From an uncultured SAR116 cluster alpha proteobacterium (GTDB taxonomy: Bacteria > Pseudomonadota > Alphaproteobacteria > Puniceispirillales > Marisalimonadaceae): a stretch of 64,000 bases of DNA. Shown one piece after another: positions 1 to 8,484 of the stretch (positions are counted from its first letter, which is position 1; each line of letters begins with the position of its first letter). Under the pieces are notes generated by a model. That model had not been told where the DNA came from. It worked only from the letters and a program-made list of their open reading frames with translations, and ran no database searches. The stretch is taken from assembly GCA_902530325.1 (NCBI GenBank), contig CACAAB010000005.1, forward strand, positions 1-64,000, written 5' to 3'. A program made the position numbers and the translations under genes.

Positions 1-729
1 GGGGGTGTAAAAGCTCTAACGGATGTCTCCTTTGATGTAAAAAAAGGCGAAGTCTTTGCAATTATAGGGCCCAATGGAGCAGGTAAATCTTCAATGTTAA
101 ATGTTATAAATGGGTTTTACAAACCTACAAGTGGCACAATAAATTTTGCTGGCACAGACAGAAATGAAATGGAACCTGAATTAGCTGCAAAAAGTGGAAT
201 TGCTAGAACATTTCAAAATATAGCATTATTTAAGGGAATGAGCACATTAGATAATCTTATGACCGGAAGATTGTTAAAACAAAAGCAAAACTTTTTAATG
301 CAGGCACTGTATTTTGGTCCAGTGGCAAAAGAAGAAGAAGAACATCGCGAAAGAGTTGAAAGAGTTATAGATTTTCTAGACCTTCAATCAATCAGACGTA
401 CACCTGTTGGATCACTCCCATATGGTCTACAAAAAAGAGTGGAGCTTGGTCGTGCACTGGCAATGGAACCAGAAATACTTTTACTTGATGAACCTATGGC
501 AGGTATGAATGTAGAAGAAAAGCAAGATATGAGTAGATTTGTTCTTACAGTTAACAATGAATTAAAGACAACAATAGTATTAATAGAACACGATATGGGT
601 GTCGTTATGGATATTTCAGACAGAATAGTTGTATTGGACTATGGCAAAAAAATTGGATCTGGATTACCTAAAGAAATTAGAAACAACAAAGCAGTTATTG
701 ATGCATATCTAGGTGTGTCTGATGATTAG
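1..729 (+). CDS. livG: LivG-type ABC transporter ATP-binding protein (5' truncated by window edge)
   Basis: ATPase subunit of a branched-chain amino acid/organic acid (HAAT family) importer, acting on the cytoplasmic face with the permeases that follow. The reading frame is open from base 1, so the true start lies upstream. The Walker A motif GPNGAGKSS is at bases 67-93, ahead of the first in-frame ATG at 94, so an ATG-94 start would destroy the fold. The signature region is LPYGLQKR, the LivG variant of LSGGQ, followed by Walker B (LLLDEP, about 480-495) and the H-loop (IEHD, about 583-594). Sixteen bases separate it from livH. Confidence 0.93.
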   Translation, partial: GGVKALTDVSFDVKKGEVFAIIGPNGAGKSSMLNVINGFYKPTSGTINFAGTDRNEMEPELAAKSGIARTFQNIALFKGMSTLDNLMTGRLLKQKQNFLMQALYFGPVAKEEEEHRERVERVIDFLDLQSIRRTPVGSLPYGLQKRVELGRALAMEPEILLLDEPMAGMNVEEKQDMSRFVLTVNNELKTTIVLIEHDMGVVMDISDRIVVLDYGKKIGSGLPKEIRNNKAVIDAYLGVSDD

Positions 730-744
730 TAGGGAATTTATTTT

Positions 745-1749
745 ATGAGTGTAGAATTACTTAATTTTATTGAAACCGTATTAAATGGATTAATGTCAGG
801 AGTGATGTATTCACTTGTGGCTCTAGGATTTGTGTTAATCTTTAAGGCATCAGGAGTGTTTAACTTTGCTCAAGGCGTATTTGCCCTCTTTGCTGCGCTC
901 ACTCTAGTCGGATATCAAACTGGCCAAGTTCCGTTTGCACATCTAATAAACGAACTTTTTGGAACGAATTACCACAATTGGTATGCTTCGATGCCAAATT
1001 TCTTTGCTATCTTATTAACCATGATAACGATGATTGCTCTTGCTTGGATAATAGAACGTCTGGTTCTAAAACATCTGGTTAATCAAGATCCAATAATATT
1101 ATTTATGGCAACTATTGGTTTAGCCTTTGCACTCGAAGGCGTTGGTGACTTGATGTGGGGATCCGATGTTAAGGTTTTAGACGTTGGTATTCCTAGTGGA
1201 GGATCAATCTGGCTAGAAGAAGCAACAATTGGTCTTGCTGCTGAAGGAAGTGATTATTACGGAATGTATGTGGATGTACTTAATATATGGGCAACAGTAA
1301 TTGCTGTCATTTTAGTTGTATCCTTAGCTCTTTTCTCACAGTATACAAAAACAGGTAGAGCATTAAGAGCCGTTGCTGACGACCATCAAGCTGCACTGTC
1401 CGTTGGTATTTCATTGAGAAGTATTTGGATACTTGTTTGGGCTATTTCTGGTTTTATTGCAATGGTAGCTGGCATAATGTGGGGAACTGAGTCAGGGGTT
1501 CAGTTTTCTTTGTCATTAATAGCCTTAAAGGCGTTGCCCGTTCTAATACTAGGAGGTTTCACTTCTATACCTGGAGCTATCATTGGAGGACTTTTAATAG
1601 GTGTTGGTGAAAAATTAGCTGAAATTTATATTGGTGGTTATTTTGAGACTGGTGCGCTAGAAAATTGGTTTGCTTATGTTATGGCTTTAGTCTTTTTATT
1701 ATTTCGTCCACAAGGTTTATTTGGCGATAAAATTATTGAGAGGGTTTAA
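745..1749 (+). CDS. livH: LivH-type branched-chain/organic acid ABC permease
   Basis: Inner-membrane permease of the HAAT importer, 334 residues with about eight hydrophobic segments. The N-terminal block GLMSGVMYSLVALGF followed by FKASGVFNFAQG is the LivH family hallmark. A conserved cytoplasmic EAA-type loop lies near TGRALRAVADDHQAA (about residues 208-222). An AGGGA ribosome site sits about ten bases before the ATG. It forms the transmembrane heterodimer with the LivM-like protein whose start is 5 bp downstream. Substrate cannot be read from the permease. Confidence 0.94.
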   Translation: MSVELLNFIETVLNGLMSGVMYSLVALGFVLIFKASGVFNFAQGVFALFAALTLVGYQTGQVPFAHLINELFGTNYHNWYASMPNFFAILLTMITMIALAWIIERLVLKHLVNQDPIILFMATIGLAFALEGVGDLMWGSDVKVLDVGIPSGGSIWLEEATIGLAAEGSDYYGMYVDVLNIWATVIAVILVVSLALFSQYTKTGRALRAVADDHQAALSVGISLRSIWILVWAISGFIAMVAGIMWGTESGVQFSLSLIALKALPVLILGGFTSIPGAIIGGLLIGVGEKLAEIYIGGYFETGALENWFAYVMALVFLLFRPQGLFGDKIIERV

Positions 1750-1754
1750 ATTTA

Positions 1755-2834
1755 ATGATTTACAAAGAAACTGGTCAGTACAAATCTTCATATAAATCAG
1801 ACCACGCAATTTTTCCTCTGTTACAGGATAAAATAGCATTTAGCACATTAATGTTCGTAGCTTTTTTAATAATACCATTAATAATTAATTCTTATTGGGA
1901 AAAAGCTATCCTAGTTCCATTTTTAATATTTTCATTAGCTGCGATAGGTTTAAATATTTTAACTGGATATTGTGGTCAAGTATCATTGGGAACAGGCGGA
2001 TTTATGGCGGTTGGGGCTTTCTCAACCTATAAGATTATGACCTATTTCCCAGATATGAATATAATGATTATTATCCTTATTTCAGGACTGATTACTGCTG
2101 CTGTTGGTATTATTTTTGGTTTGCCATCTCTCAGGATTAAAGGTTTCTATTTAGCTGTTGCCACACTCGCTTCTCAGTTTTTTCTAGTTTGGCTGTTTAA
2201 CAAAGTTCCATGGTTTTATAATTACTCTGATACAGGTCAAATCACTGTTTCAGAAAGGACTATGTTTGGTGTTCCCGTTACAGGAGCGGAAGCTCCATCA
2301 TACGCAACTTATTTGTTCTGTTTAGTTTTAGTTGTAGTATTAAGTTTTGCAGCCAAAAATTTAATAAGAAGTAAAATGGGTCGTTCTTGGATGGCTATTA
2401 GAGATATGGATATTGCTGCAGAAATTATTGGTGTGCCACCACTTAAGACAAAGTTATCAGCTTTTGCAATAAGCTCATTCTACATTGGTGTTGCTGGGGC
2501 ATTGTATTTTGCTGTCTTTCTAGGTGCAATTGAAGTTACAGAATCATTTGACATTATGACAATTTCATTTCCAGTTTTATTTATGATTATTATTGGTGGG
2601 CTAGGTTCAATGTTAGGCTCTTTTCTAGGAGCTGCATTCGTTGTTACCTTACCAATAGGTCTTAAATTTCTTATGGTTGATATGGTTGGGCTATCAGCTG
2701 TAACTGCAAAACATTTTGAGATAACAATCTGGGGATTGTTAATGATAGTTTTTTTAATTGTAGAGCCACATGGCCTTGCAAGACTTTGGTCCATCGCAAA
2801 AGAAAAGTTAAGAAGATGGCCTTTCCCCTACTAA
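1755..2834 (+). CDS. livM: LivM-type ABC permease
   Basis: Second inner-membrane permease of the importer, 359 residues. After an N-terminal soluble stretch of about 30 residues come repeated hydrophobic helices and the LivM block LNILTGYCGQVSLGTGGFMA (about residues 67-86). The cytoplasmic coupling loop contains MGRSWMAIRDMDIAAEIIG, which fits the family pattern for docking to the LivG/LivF ATPases. It follows livH by 5 bp and precedes the binding-protein gene by 47 bp, consistent with one operon. Confidence 0.94.
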   Translation: MIYKETGQYKSSYKSDHAIFPLLQDKIAFSTLMFVAFLIIPLIINSYWEKAILVPFLIFSLAAIGLNILTGYCGQVSLGTGGFMAVGAFSTYKIMTYFPDMNIMIIILISGLITAAVGIIFGLPSLRIKGFYLAVATLASQFFLVWLFNKVPWFYNYSDTGQITVSERTMFGVPVTGAEAPSYATYLFCLVLVVVLSFAAKNLIRSKMGRSWMAIRDMDIAAEIIGVPPLKTKLSAFAISSFYIGVAGALYFAVFLGAIEVTESFDIMTISFPVLFMIIIGGLGSMLGSFLGAAFVVTLPIGLKFLMVDMVGLSAVTAKHFEITIWGLLMIVFLIVEPHGLARLWSIAKEKLRRWPFPY

Positions 2835-2866
2835 ACTAGATTTAGTAGATAACGTTAATTTTTTCT

Positions 2867-2881
2867 CAAGAGGAGGAACTA
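2867..2881 (+). promoter_or_regulatory. Strong Shine-Dalgarno before the binding-protein gene
   Basis: The sequence AAGAGGAGGAACTA lies directly before the ATG at 2882. It is the most consensus-like ribosome site in this operon, where neighbouring genes have weak ones. This fits the need to make far more periplasmic binding protein than membrane subunits. The start is therefore well supported. Confidence 0.7.
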
Positions 2882-4177
2882 ATGAGAATAAAGCAACTTT
2901 TAATAGGAATGACAGCCTCTGTTATTGCTGTTTCTAGTTATGTAGAAATGGCTATTGCAGATTTGAAGTTTCCTATGTTGGTTTACCGAACAGGAGCTTA
3001 CGCGCCTAATGGTATTCCAAACGCTGATGGTTTTGTAGATTATTACAAAATGATCAACGCCAGAGATGGTGGAATTGGTGGTGAGAAAATATTTCACCCA
3101 GAGTGTGAGACAGGATACAAAACACAAGTTGGTGTTGAGTGTTATGAAAAAAACAAAAAAGACGCTATGGTTTTCCAGCCAATGTCTACGGGTATCACTT
3201 ATCAGTTAATTCCAAAAGCAACAGCTGATGGTGTAACAATATATTCAACAGGTTACGGAAGAACATCTGCTGCCAATGGAAAAGTTTTTAAGTGGGTATT
3301 TAACGCTCCTGTTACTTATTGGGATGGTGCATCTATCGCAGTAAGACATATTTTAAAACAAAATCTAGGTAACATTAAAAGTAAAAAGATTGCACTTGTT
3401 TACCATAACTCTGCTTATGGTAAGGAACCAATTAGAACATTAGAAACACTCGCAAAAAAGCATGGTTATAAATTAATGTTATTACCTGTTGATCATCCAG
3501 GACAAGAGCAAAAAGCTACTTGGTTAAAAATACGTAAAGCTCGTCCTGACTATGTGCTTATGTGGGGCTGGGGAGTTATGAACCAAGTTGCAATAAAATC
3601 TGCTGCATCTATTAAATTTCCAATGGAAAATTTTATTGGGATTTGGTGGTCAGGTTCTGAGAATGACGTTTTGCCAGCAGGTCAAGGTGCTCACGGTTAT
3701 AAATCTTTAACTTTTAATGCTCCTGGCACTGACTATCAAGTACATAAAGATATTAAGAAATATGTACACGATAAAGGTGAAGCTTCTGGTGATGGATCTC
3801 ACTTCGGAACAGTTCTATATAACAGAGGTTTATTCCAAGCTATGGTTCAGGTGGAGGCAGCTACTGTTGCTCAAAAAATTCATGGTACGTCAAAAATCAC
3901 TCCCGCTATGTACAGAGATGGTTTTGAAAATGTGAATTTAACTGCCAAAAGATTAGAAGAGTTAGGTTTCAAAGACTTTGCTCCTCCTTTTCAAATTTCA
4001 TGCGAAAATCATGGTGGTAGTGGACTTGCTGCTGTACAACAGTGGGATGCTAAAGCTAAAAAGTGGAACATGATTACCGAGTATATGTACGGGGATTCTG
4101 ACGTGGTGCAAAAGTTAATCGCTGAAGATTCATCAAAGTATGCTGCTGAGCAAAAAATTGCTGAGCGTTGTAACTAA
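2882..4177 (+). CDS. Periplasmic substrate-binding protein of the Liv-type importer
   Basis: Type I periplasmic binding-protein fold (LivJ/LivK superfamily), 431 residues, delivering ligand to the permeases. Residues 1-26 form a signal peptide ending AIA, with predicted cleavage before Asp27; there is no lipobox cysteine, so the mature protein should be free in the periplasm. It is longer than typical LivJ/LivK and resembles the binding proteins that accompany PaaK-like ligases, which suggests a carboxylate or aromatic ligand rather than leucine, though this is inference. A strong ribosome site precedes it and a stem-loop follows its stop codon. Confidence 0.92.
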   Translation: MRIKQLLIGMTASVIAVSSYVEMAIADLKFPMLVYRTGAYAPNGIPNADGFVDYYKMINARDGGIGGEKIFHPECETGYKTQVGVECYEKNKKDAMVFQPMSTGITYQLIPKATADGVTIYSTGYGRTSAANGKVFKWVFNAPVTYWDGASIAVRHILKQNLGNIKSKKIALVYHNSAYGKEPIRTLETLAKKHGYKLMLLPVDHPGQEQKATWLKIRKARPDYVLMWGWGVMNQVAIKSAASIKFPMENFIGIWWSGSENDVLPAGQGAHGYKSLTFNAPGTDYQVHKDIKKYVHDKGEASGDGSHFGTVLYNRGLFQAMVQVEAATVAQKIHGTSKITPAMYRDGFENVNLTAKRLEELGFKDFAPPFQISCENHGGSGLAAVQQWDAKAKKWNMITEYMYGDSDVVQKLIAEDSSKYAAEQKIAERCN

Positions 4178-4184
4178 AAAAATT

Positions 4185-4208
4185 GAGAGCCTATTAATTT
4201 AGGCTCTC
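4185..4208 (+). terminator. Intercistronic stem-loop after the binding-protein gene
   Basis: A perfect 8-bp inverted repeat, GAGAGCCT / AGGCTCTC, with an 8-nt AT loop starts 8 bases after the stop codon at 4177. There is no real U-tract after it (ATTAAATATAGG), so it is unlikely to be a full terminator. The more likely role is a partial terminator or a 3'-protecting stem that keeps binding-protein mRNA abundant relative to the downstream ATPase gene, as known in several binding-protein-dependent transport operons. Confidence 0.6.
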
Positions 4209-4228
4209 ATTAAATATAGGAAATTAAA

Positions 4229-5068
4229 ATGGATGACATAAAAGTTAGTAAAAATAAAAAATCAAACACATCTGAAGATGTTTTAATTGTAAATAATATA
4301 GAAGTTGTTTACAGCCATGTTATCCTTGTTCTAAAAGGCGTAAGCTTGAAAGTTAAAAAAGGTGGTATCACAGCCTTACTTGGTGGAAATGGGGCTGGAA
4401 AAAGTACTACATTGAAATCAATTTCAAATTTGCTTGCATCAGAAAGAGGAGAGGTCACTAAAGGCTCTGTTATTTACAGTAACGAACATATACACGATCT
4501 TGACCCATCTCAATTAGTTAAGAAAGGTGTAATCCAAGTAATGGAAGGAAGACACTGCTTCGAACATTTAACTGTTGAGGAAAATCTTCTAACTGGTGCA
4601 TATACTAGGAGTAATAATAAAGAAGTTAAAGAAGACTTAGAAAGGGTATATAATTACTTTCCTAGACTTCGTGACAGAAGAACATCACTAGCTGGTTACA
4701 CATCAGGTGGTGAGCAACAAATGATAGCAATTGGTAGAGCTTTGATGGCTCATCCTACTATGATTTTACTAGATGAACCATCAATGGGTCTTGCACCTCA
4801 ATTAGTTAAACAAATCTTTGAAATTGTTGCTGAGATAAACAGAAAAGAGGGAGTAACAATATTACTAGCTGAACAAAATACAAACATGGCTCTTCAATAT
4901 GCAGAATATGCATATATCCTTGAGAATGGCCGTGTAGTTATGGAAGGCACAGCTGAGTCAATGAGAGATAATGAGGATGTAAAGGAGTTCTATCTTGGAA
5001 TTTCAGGTGAAGGAAGACAATCTTTTAAGGATGTTAAACAATATCGCAGACGTAAAAGGTGGTTATAA
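4229..5068 (+). CDS. livF: LivF-type ABC transporter ATP-binding protein
   Basis: Second ATPase of the importer, 279 residues. Walker A is LGGNGAGKST (about residues 51-60), the signature is SGGEQQM, Walker B is MILLDEPSMGL, and the H-loop region is LLAEQNTNMAL, where LivF proteins typically carry Q instead of H. It is longer than typical LivF (about 235 residues): an N-terminal extension of some 18 residues and a basic C-terminal tail ending YRRRKRWL account for this. Six bases separate it from the PaaK-like gene, so the two are probably translated from the same message. Confidence 0.93.
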   Translation: MDDIKVSKNKKSNTSEDVLIVNNIEVVYSHVILVLKGVSLKVKKGGITALLGGNGAGKSTTLKSISNLLASERGEVTKGSVIYSNEHIHDLDPSQLVKKGVIQVMEGRHCFEHLTVEENLLTGAYTRSNNKEVKEDLERVYNYFPRLRDRRTSLAGYTSGGEQQMIAIGRALMAHPTMILLDEPSMGLAPQLVKQIFEIVAEINRKEGVTILLAEQNTNMALQYAEYAYILENGRVVMEGTAESMRDNEDVKEFYLGISGEGRQSFKDVKQYRRRKRWL

Positions 5069-5074
5069 AATTAA

Positions 5075-6319
5075 ATGACAAAAAATAAATTTTTTGATGA
5101 TCTAGAAATACGTTCAATTGATCAAAGAAAAAGTGATCATTTAGAAAAATTAAATAATTTAATTAAAACAGCTAAGAAAAATAAAAATCAATCATCAAGA
5201 CTTGATAAATCTATTAAGACTTTAGAAGATTTATCCTCAATACCCTTGTTGCGAAAATCAGAATTAATTCAAAAACAGTCTGATTTTCCACCATTTGCAC
5301 AATTAAACGTTTCTGAAATTAAGGATTTTGCGCATATATATAGGTCTCCAGGTCCAATATATGACTTAGATGGTTACTCAAAAGATTGGTGGAGATTTTC
5401 TAGAGCATTGCATGCCGCTGGTTTTTGTCATGGAGATATTGTACAAAACTGTTTTTCTTATCATTTTACTCCTGCTGGCGCCATGTTTGAAGAAGCGGCC
5501 AAAATCTTAAAATGTACAGTTTTTCCAGCAGGCGGGGAAAATACTGACTTACAACTAGAAGTAATGAAAGATATTGGTACAACTGCTTATGTAGGTGTTC
5601 CAGATTTTTTAAAAATCATTCTAGAAAAAGCTGACGAAAAAAATATATCACTTTCAAAATTGACAAAAGCAATGGTAACCGGAGGACCTCTATTTCCTGC
5701 AGTTGCTCAAAATTTTAGAGAAAGAAATATTCATGTAAGACAATGCTATGGAACAGCAGATTTAGGACTTGTTGCTTATGAGGCAGCAGATAATGACGGA
5801 ATGGTTATAGATGAAAATGTAATTCTAGAGATAGTTAAACCTGGCACTGGGAAACCCTTAAATGACGGTGAAGTAGGAGAAGTTGTCGTAACTGTTTTAA
5901 ATAATTATGAGTTACCTATAATCAGGTTTGCTACAGGTGATCTTTCAGCAATATTAGAAGGAAATAGTTCAACTGGTAGAACTAATAAAAGAATAAAAGG
6001 TTGGATGGGTAGAGCAGATCAAACAACAAAAGTTAGAGGTATGTTTGTTCAACCATCACAGGTTAACAAAATTTTAGAAACTCTAAAGATAAACGGCTCT
6101 GCCAGAATGATTGTTAGTAGATTAAATGATAAAGATGAATTACTTTTGAAAGTTGAAGCTGAAGTTACAGACACAAATCAGATAGAATCTTTGGAACGAA
6201 AAATATCTGATGAAATTAAAAATATTATAAATTTAAGAGGCACTGCTAAAATAGTACCCATAAAAAGTTTACCAAATGATGGTAAAGTGATAGATGATAT
6301 ACGTGATTTTGGAGATTAA
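5075..6319 (+). CDS. Phenylacetate-CoA ligase (PaaK)-family protein with altered P-loop
   Basis: Member of the ANL adenylate-forming superfamily, PaaK branch, 414 residues, expected to activate a carboxylic acid to its CoA ester. Recognisable parts are the YGTADLG motif (A5-like), the hinge-side motif RFATGDL, and the C-terminal lid KVRGMFVQPSQV. The canonical glycine-rich AMP loop SSGTTGKP is missing: at the corresponding place there is HIYRSPGPIYD (about residues 88-98). This looks like a subfamily trait rather than damage because the rest is intact. Its position at the end of a Liv-type operon implies that the imported ligand is its substrate. Confidence 0.85.
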   Translation: MTKNKFFDDLEIRSIDQRKSDHLEKLNNLIKTAKKNKNQSSRLDKSIKTLEDLSSIPLLRKSELIQKQSDFPPFAQLNVSEIKDFAHIYRSPGPIYDLDGYSKDWWRFSRALHAAGFCHGDIVQNCFSYHFTPAGAMFEEAAKILKCTVFPAGGENTDLQLEVMKDIGTTAYVGVPDFLKIILEKADEKNISLSKLTKAMVTGGPLFPAVAQNFRERNIHVRQCYGTADLGLVAYEAADNDGMVIDENVILEIVKPGTGKPLNDGEVGEVVVTVLNNYELPIIRFATGDLSAILEGNSSTGRTNKRIKGWMGRADQTTKVRGMFVQPSQVNKILETLKINGSARMIVSRLNDKDELLLKVEAEVTDTNQIESLERKISDEIKNIINLRGTAKIVPIKSLPNDGKVIDDIRDFGD

Positions 6320-6322
6320 AAA

Positions 6323-7072
6323 ATGAAAATAGAAAATGTTAAAGCTGTAATTACAGGTGCAGGAAGTGGTCTTGGTGAAGGAACTGCTAGATACCTTAAA
6401 AATAAAGGAGCAGAGTTACTGCTTATTGATTTAAATGCTGATGGACTAAAGAAGGTTGCTGATGAAATAAATTGTAAATACGTTGTTGGAGACGTTTCTA
6501 ACGAAGAAGAGATGAAAAATGCCATTAATGATTTTAATGATATAAATTGCTTAGTAAATTGTGCAGGTATTGCAGTTGGGGCTAAAGTTGTATCGAGTAG
6601 AGGCATGCATGATTTAGGATTATTTGAAAAGGTTCTCAAAGTAAACTTGATTGGTAGCTTTAATATGCTCAGATTGTGCGCTGACAAAATGCAAGCCAAT
6701 GAACCTGACAAAGAAGGTGAAAAAGGGGTTGTCATTAATACTGCTTCAGTGGCAGCTTATGACGGTCAGGTAGGACAAGCAGCTTATTCTGCTTCAAAAG
6801 GTGGTATTGTTGGTATGACTTTACCTATTGCTCGTGAACTTGCATCAAATGGTATCAGGGTAAATACTATTGCACCAGGGTTGTTTGCCACTGCCATGCT
6901 TGCAGGAATGAGTGACGAAGTTCAAAAAAGCTTAATTGCTACTACTGTCTTTCCCAAACGTTTAGGGACACCTTTAGAGTATGCAATGTTAGTAGAAAGC
7001 ATTGTGACTAACGTATTACTTAATGGTGAAACTATTAGACTTGATGGTTCAGTTCGTTTAGCTCCTAGATAA
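6323..7072 (+). CDS. Short-chain dehydrogenase, type-2 3-hydroxyacyl-CoA dehydrogenase-like
   Basis: NAD-dependent SDR of 249 residues. The cofactor motif TGAGSGLG is at residues 11-18, NCAG at 79-82, and the catalytic set is Ser142, Tyr155, Lys159. The segment GMTLPIARELASNGIRVNTIAPG and the overall length match the HSD17B10/HADH2 group, which oxidises 3-hydroxyacyl-CoAs including 2-methyl-3-hydroxybutyryl-CoA. It starts 3 bp after the PaaK-like gene, so a beta-oxidation-like step on the imported and CoA-activated acid is plausible. Confidence 0.88.
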   Translation: MKIENVKAVITGAGSGLGEGTARYLKNKGAELLLIDLNADGLKKVADEINCKYVVGDVSNEEEMKNAINDFNDINCLVNCAGIAVGAKVVSSRGMHDLGLFEKVLKVNLIGSFNMLRLCADKMQANEPDKEGEKGVVINTASVAAYDGQVGQAAYSASKGGIVGMTLPIARELASNGIRVNTIAPGLFATAMLAGMSDEVQKSLIATTVFPKRLGTPLEYAMLVESIVTNVLLNGETIRLDGSVRLAPR

Positions 7073-7093
7073 TATACATGGTGTATTTTATTT

Positions 7094-7546
7094 ATGAAAC
7101 TTAAGCCAAAATATTTTGAAGATTTTGAGGTTGGTTTAAACTTTGAATCTGAACCTACCTTAGTAACAAAAGAAGAGATCATTGACTTTGCTTCAAAATA
7201 CGACCCACAATCATTCCACTTAGATGAAGAAGCTGCTAACAATGGACCATTTGGTCAATTAACATCAAGTGGATTTATGACACTAGGTAAATCATTTACA
7301 CAAATTTTTAAAACTGGTGTTTATGAAGGAACAAGCATGGGTGCTTGGGGAATTGACGAGCTAAGGTGGACTAAACCTGTGTATCCGGGCGATTTACTAA
7401 AAACAAAAATAGAAGTTCTAGAAGCAAAAAAATCAGAAAAAAACCCTAGGAGAGGCACTGCAAGGTTAAAGCATACTGTAACAAATCAAAATAATGAAAT
7501 TGTTATGACATGGATATCTAACCAAATGCTTAGGACAAAGTCTTAA
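7094..7546 (+). CDS. MaoC-family (R)-specific hydratase-like protein
   Basis: Hot-dog fold protein of 150 residues. The hydratase-2 motif is visible as YDPQSFHLDEEAA with Asp37 and His42 as the likely catalytic pair, followed by GQLTSSGF. Members hydrate or dehydrate enoyl-CoA esters. It is the last gene of the plus-strand operon, 21 bp after the SDR, so the two may perform successive hydration and oxidation. It ends 2 bp before the convergent CBS-protein gene. Confidence 0.87.
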   Translation: MKLKPKYFEDFEVGLNFESEPTLVTKEEIIDFASKYDPQSFHLDEEAANNGPFGQLTSSGFMTLGKSFTQIFKTGVYEGTSMGAWGIDELRWTKPVYPGDLLKTKIEVLEAKKSEKNPRRGTARLKHTVTNQNNEIVMTWISNQMLRTKS

Positions 7547-7548
7547 TT

Positions 7549-8130
7549 TTATAAAAAAGCTTTTATTGCCGCCACTAACGCAACTCCATAAACAATCATA
7601 AATAATAGCAATGTATTAATTGAAAATCCCTTCATGAATGAAGCTTTGGCTAATTGAGAGGCTTGAAAAATTAAGTCTGGCCATGTGTAAGATACAAAAT
7701 CACCTTGTGTAAAAATCACTTTAATTTTACCGTTAGCATCTACTACTGGCAATCTTCTGAATCTGTCATTTGACATTATTCTTAACCAATCAAGAACATC
7801 ATCATTTTCATTGGCAACTCTTGGGTTAGGGGTCATTATCTCTTCTAGTTTAGTGGTTTTAGGTGATTTGTTATTTTTAACTAACTTTTTTAAGATGTCT
7901 CTTTCTGTAACAATACCAACAACTTTTTGTTTATTATCTACTATGACAACTGATCCATAATTTTTATCAGCCATGACGTTGATCGCATCAGACACTTTAT
8001 CTTTCCCTAAGAATGTGATGGGTTGTGGTTTAGACTTAAATTCTGGCCTATCTATGAGACGACCGCCTTTGCGAGTTTCCAAAATATACCTCATTTCATT
8101 ATTATGACTTGATATATATATATAAATCAT
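7549..8130 (-). CDS. CBS-domain protein with C-terminal membrane anchor
   Basis: 193 residues with two CBS motifs (about 45-100 and 110-165), the second containing NDRFRRLPVVD. Such pairs bind adenine nucleotides and act as energy or ligand sensors. The last 25 residues form one hydrophobic helix (NTLLLFMIVYGVALVAAI), so the protein is probably membrane-tethered, which is less usual for stand-alone CBS proteins. The start at 8130 lacks a ribosome site; Met13 at 8094 is an alternative that removes an odd low-complexity leader (IYIYIS). The regulated partner is unknown. Confidence 0.8.
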   Translation of the reverse strand: MIYIYISSHNNEMRYILETRKGGRLIDRPEFKSKPQPITFLGKDKVSDAINVMADKNYGSVVIVDNKQKVVGIVTERDILKKLVKNNKSPKTTKLEEIMTPNPRVANENDDVLDWLRIMSNDRFRRLPVVDANGKIKVIFTQGDFVSYTWPDLIFQASQLAKASFMKGFSINTLLLFMIVYGVALVAAIKAFL

Positions 8131-8172
8131 TTTTGTTGAAACAAGCTAAGAAGCCATAATTCAAAATTAATT

Positions 8173-8478
8173 TTATATTTGATTAATATTTATCCAGCCT
8201 TCATATCCCTCATCCATGCTAAATACATTTTTGAAACCATGATGACTGAAAAAATTGGCAACTGATTGGCTTGAGTTGCCATGATAACAGTAAATTAAAA
8301 TTGTATCGTTCTTATCTTTTTCTTTAAAAAAGTTTTGAATATTTAAATCTTCAACATGAATGGCATTATCAATATGCCCATTTTTGTACGAATTGTAATC
8401 TCTTATATCTATTAAGATTAGATCATCTTTTGATAAAAGATCTTTTGCATCTTTAATTGAAATACGATTGTAAGACAT
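8173..8478 (-). CDS. glpE: GlpE-like single-domain rhodanese (thiosulfate sulfurtransferase)
   Basis: Small cytoplasmic rhodanese of 101 residues, close in length to E. coli GlpE. The active-site loop CYHGNSS starts at Cys64 and is identical to the GlpE loop, including the following Gln-Ser. The N-terminal LIDIRDYNSYKNGHIDNAIH is the standard CH2A region. It transfers sulfur from thiosulfate or persulfide carriers to acceptors such as thioredoxin. It lies 6 bp after the thiolase gene on the same strand. Confidence 0.9.
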   Translation of the reverse strand: MSYNRISIKDAKDLLSKDDLILIDIRDYNSYKNGHIDNAIHVEDLNIQNFFKEKDKNDTILIYCYHGNSSQSVANFFSHHGFKNVFSMDEGYEGWININQI

Positions 8479-8484
8479 TTTGTT

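Noticed and set aside
6316-6735. A 139-codon minus-strand frame opposite the SDR gene (and similar antisense frames elsewhere)
   Set aside because: It mirrors the codon pattern of the sense gene, resembles no protein family and has no ribosome site. The other antisense frames share these faults.
7556-7568. AAAAGCTTTT-type palindrome between the MaoC and CBS genes as a terminator
   Set aside because: It lies within the end of the CBS gene, has almost no GC and is too short to be convincing.
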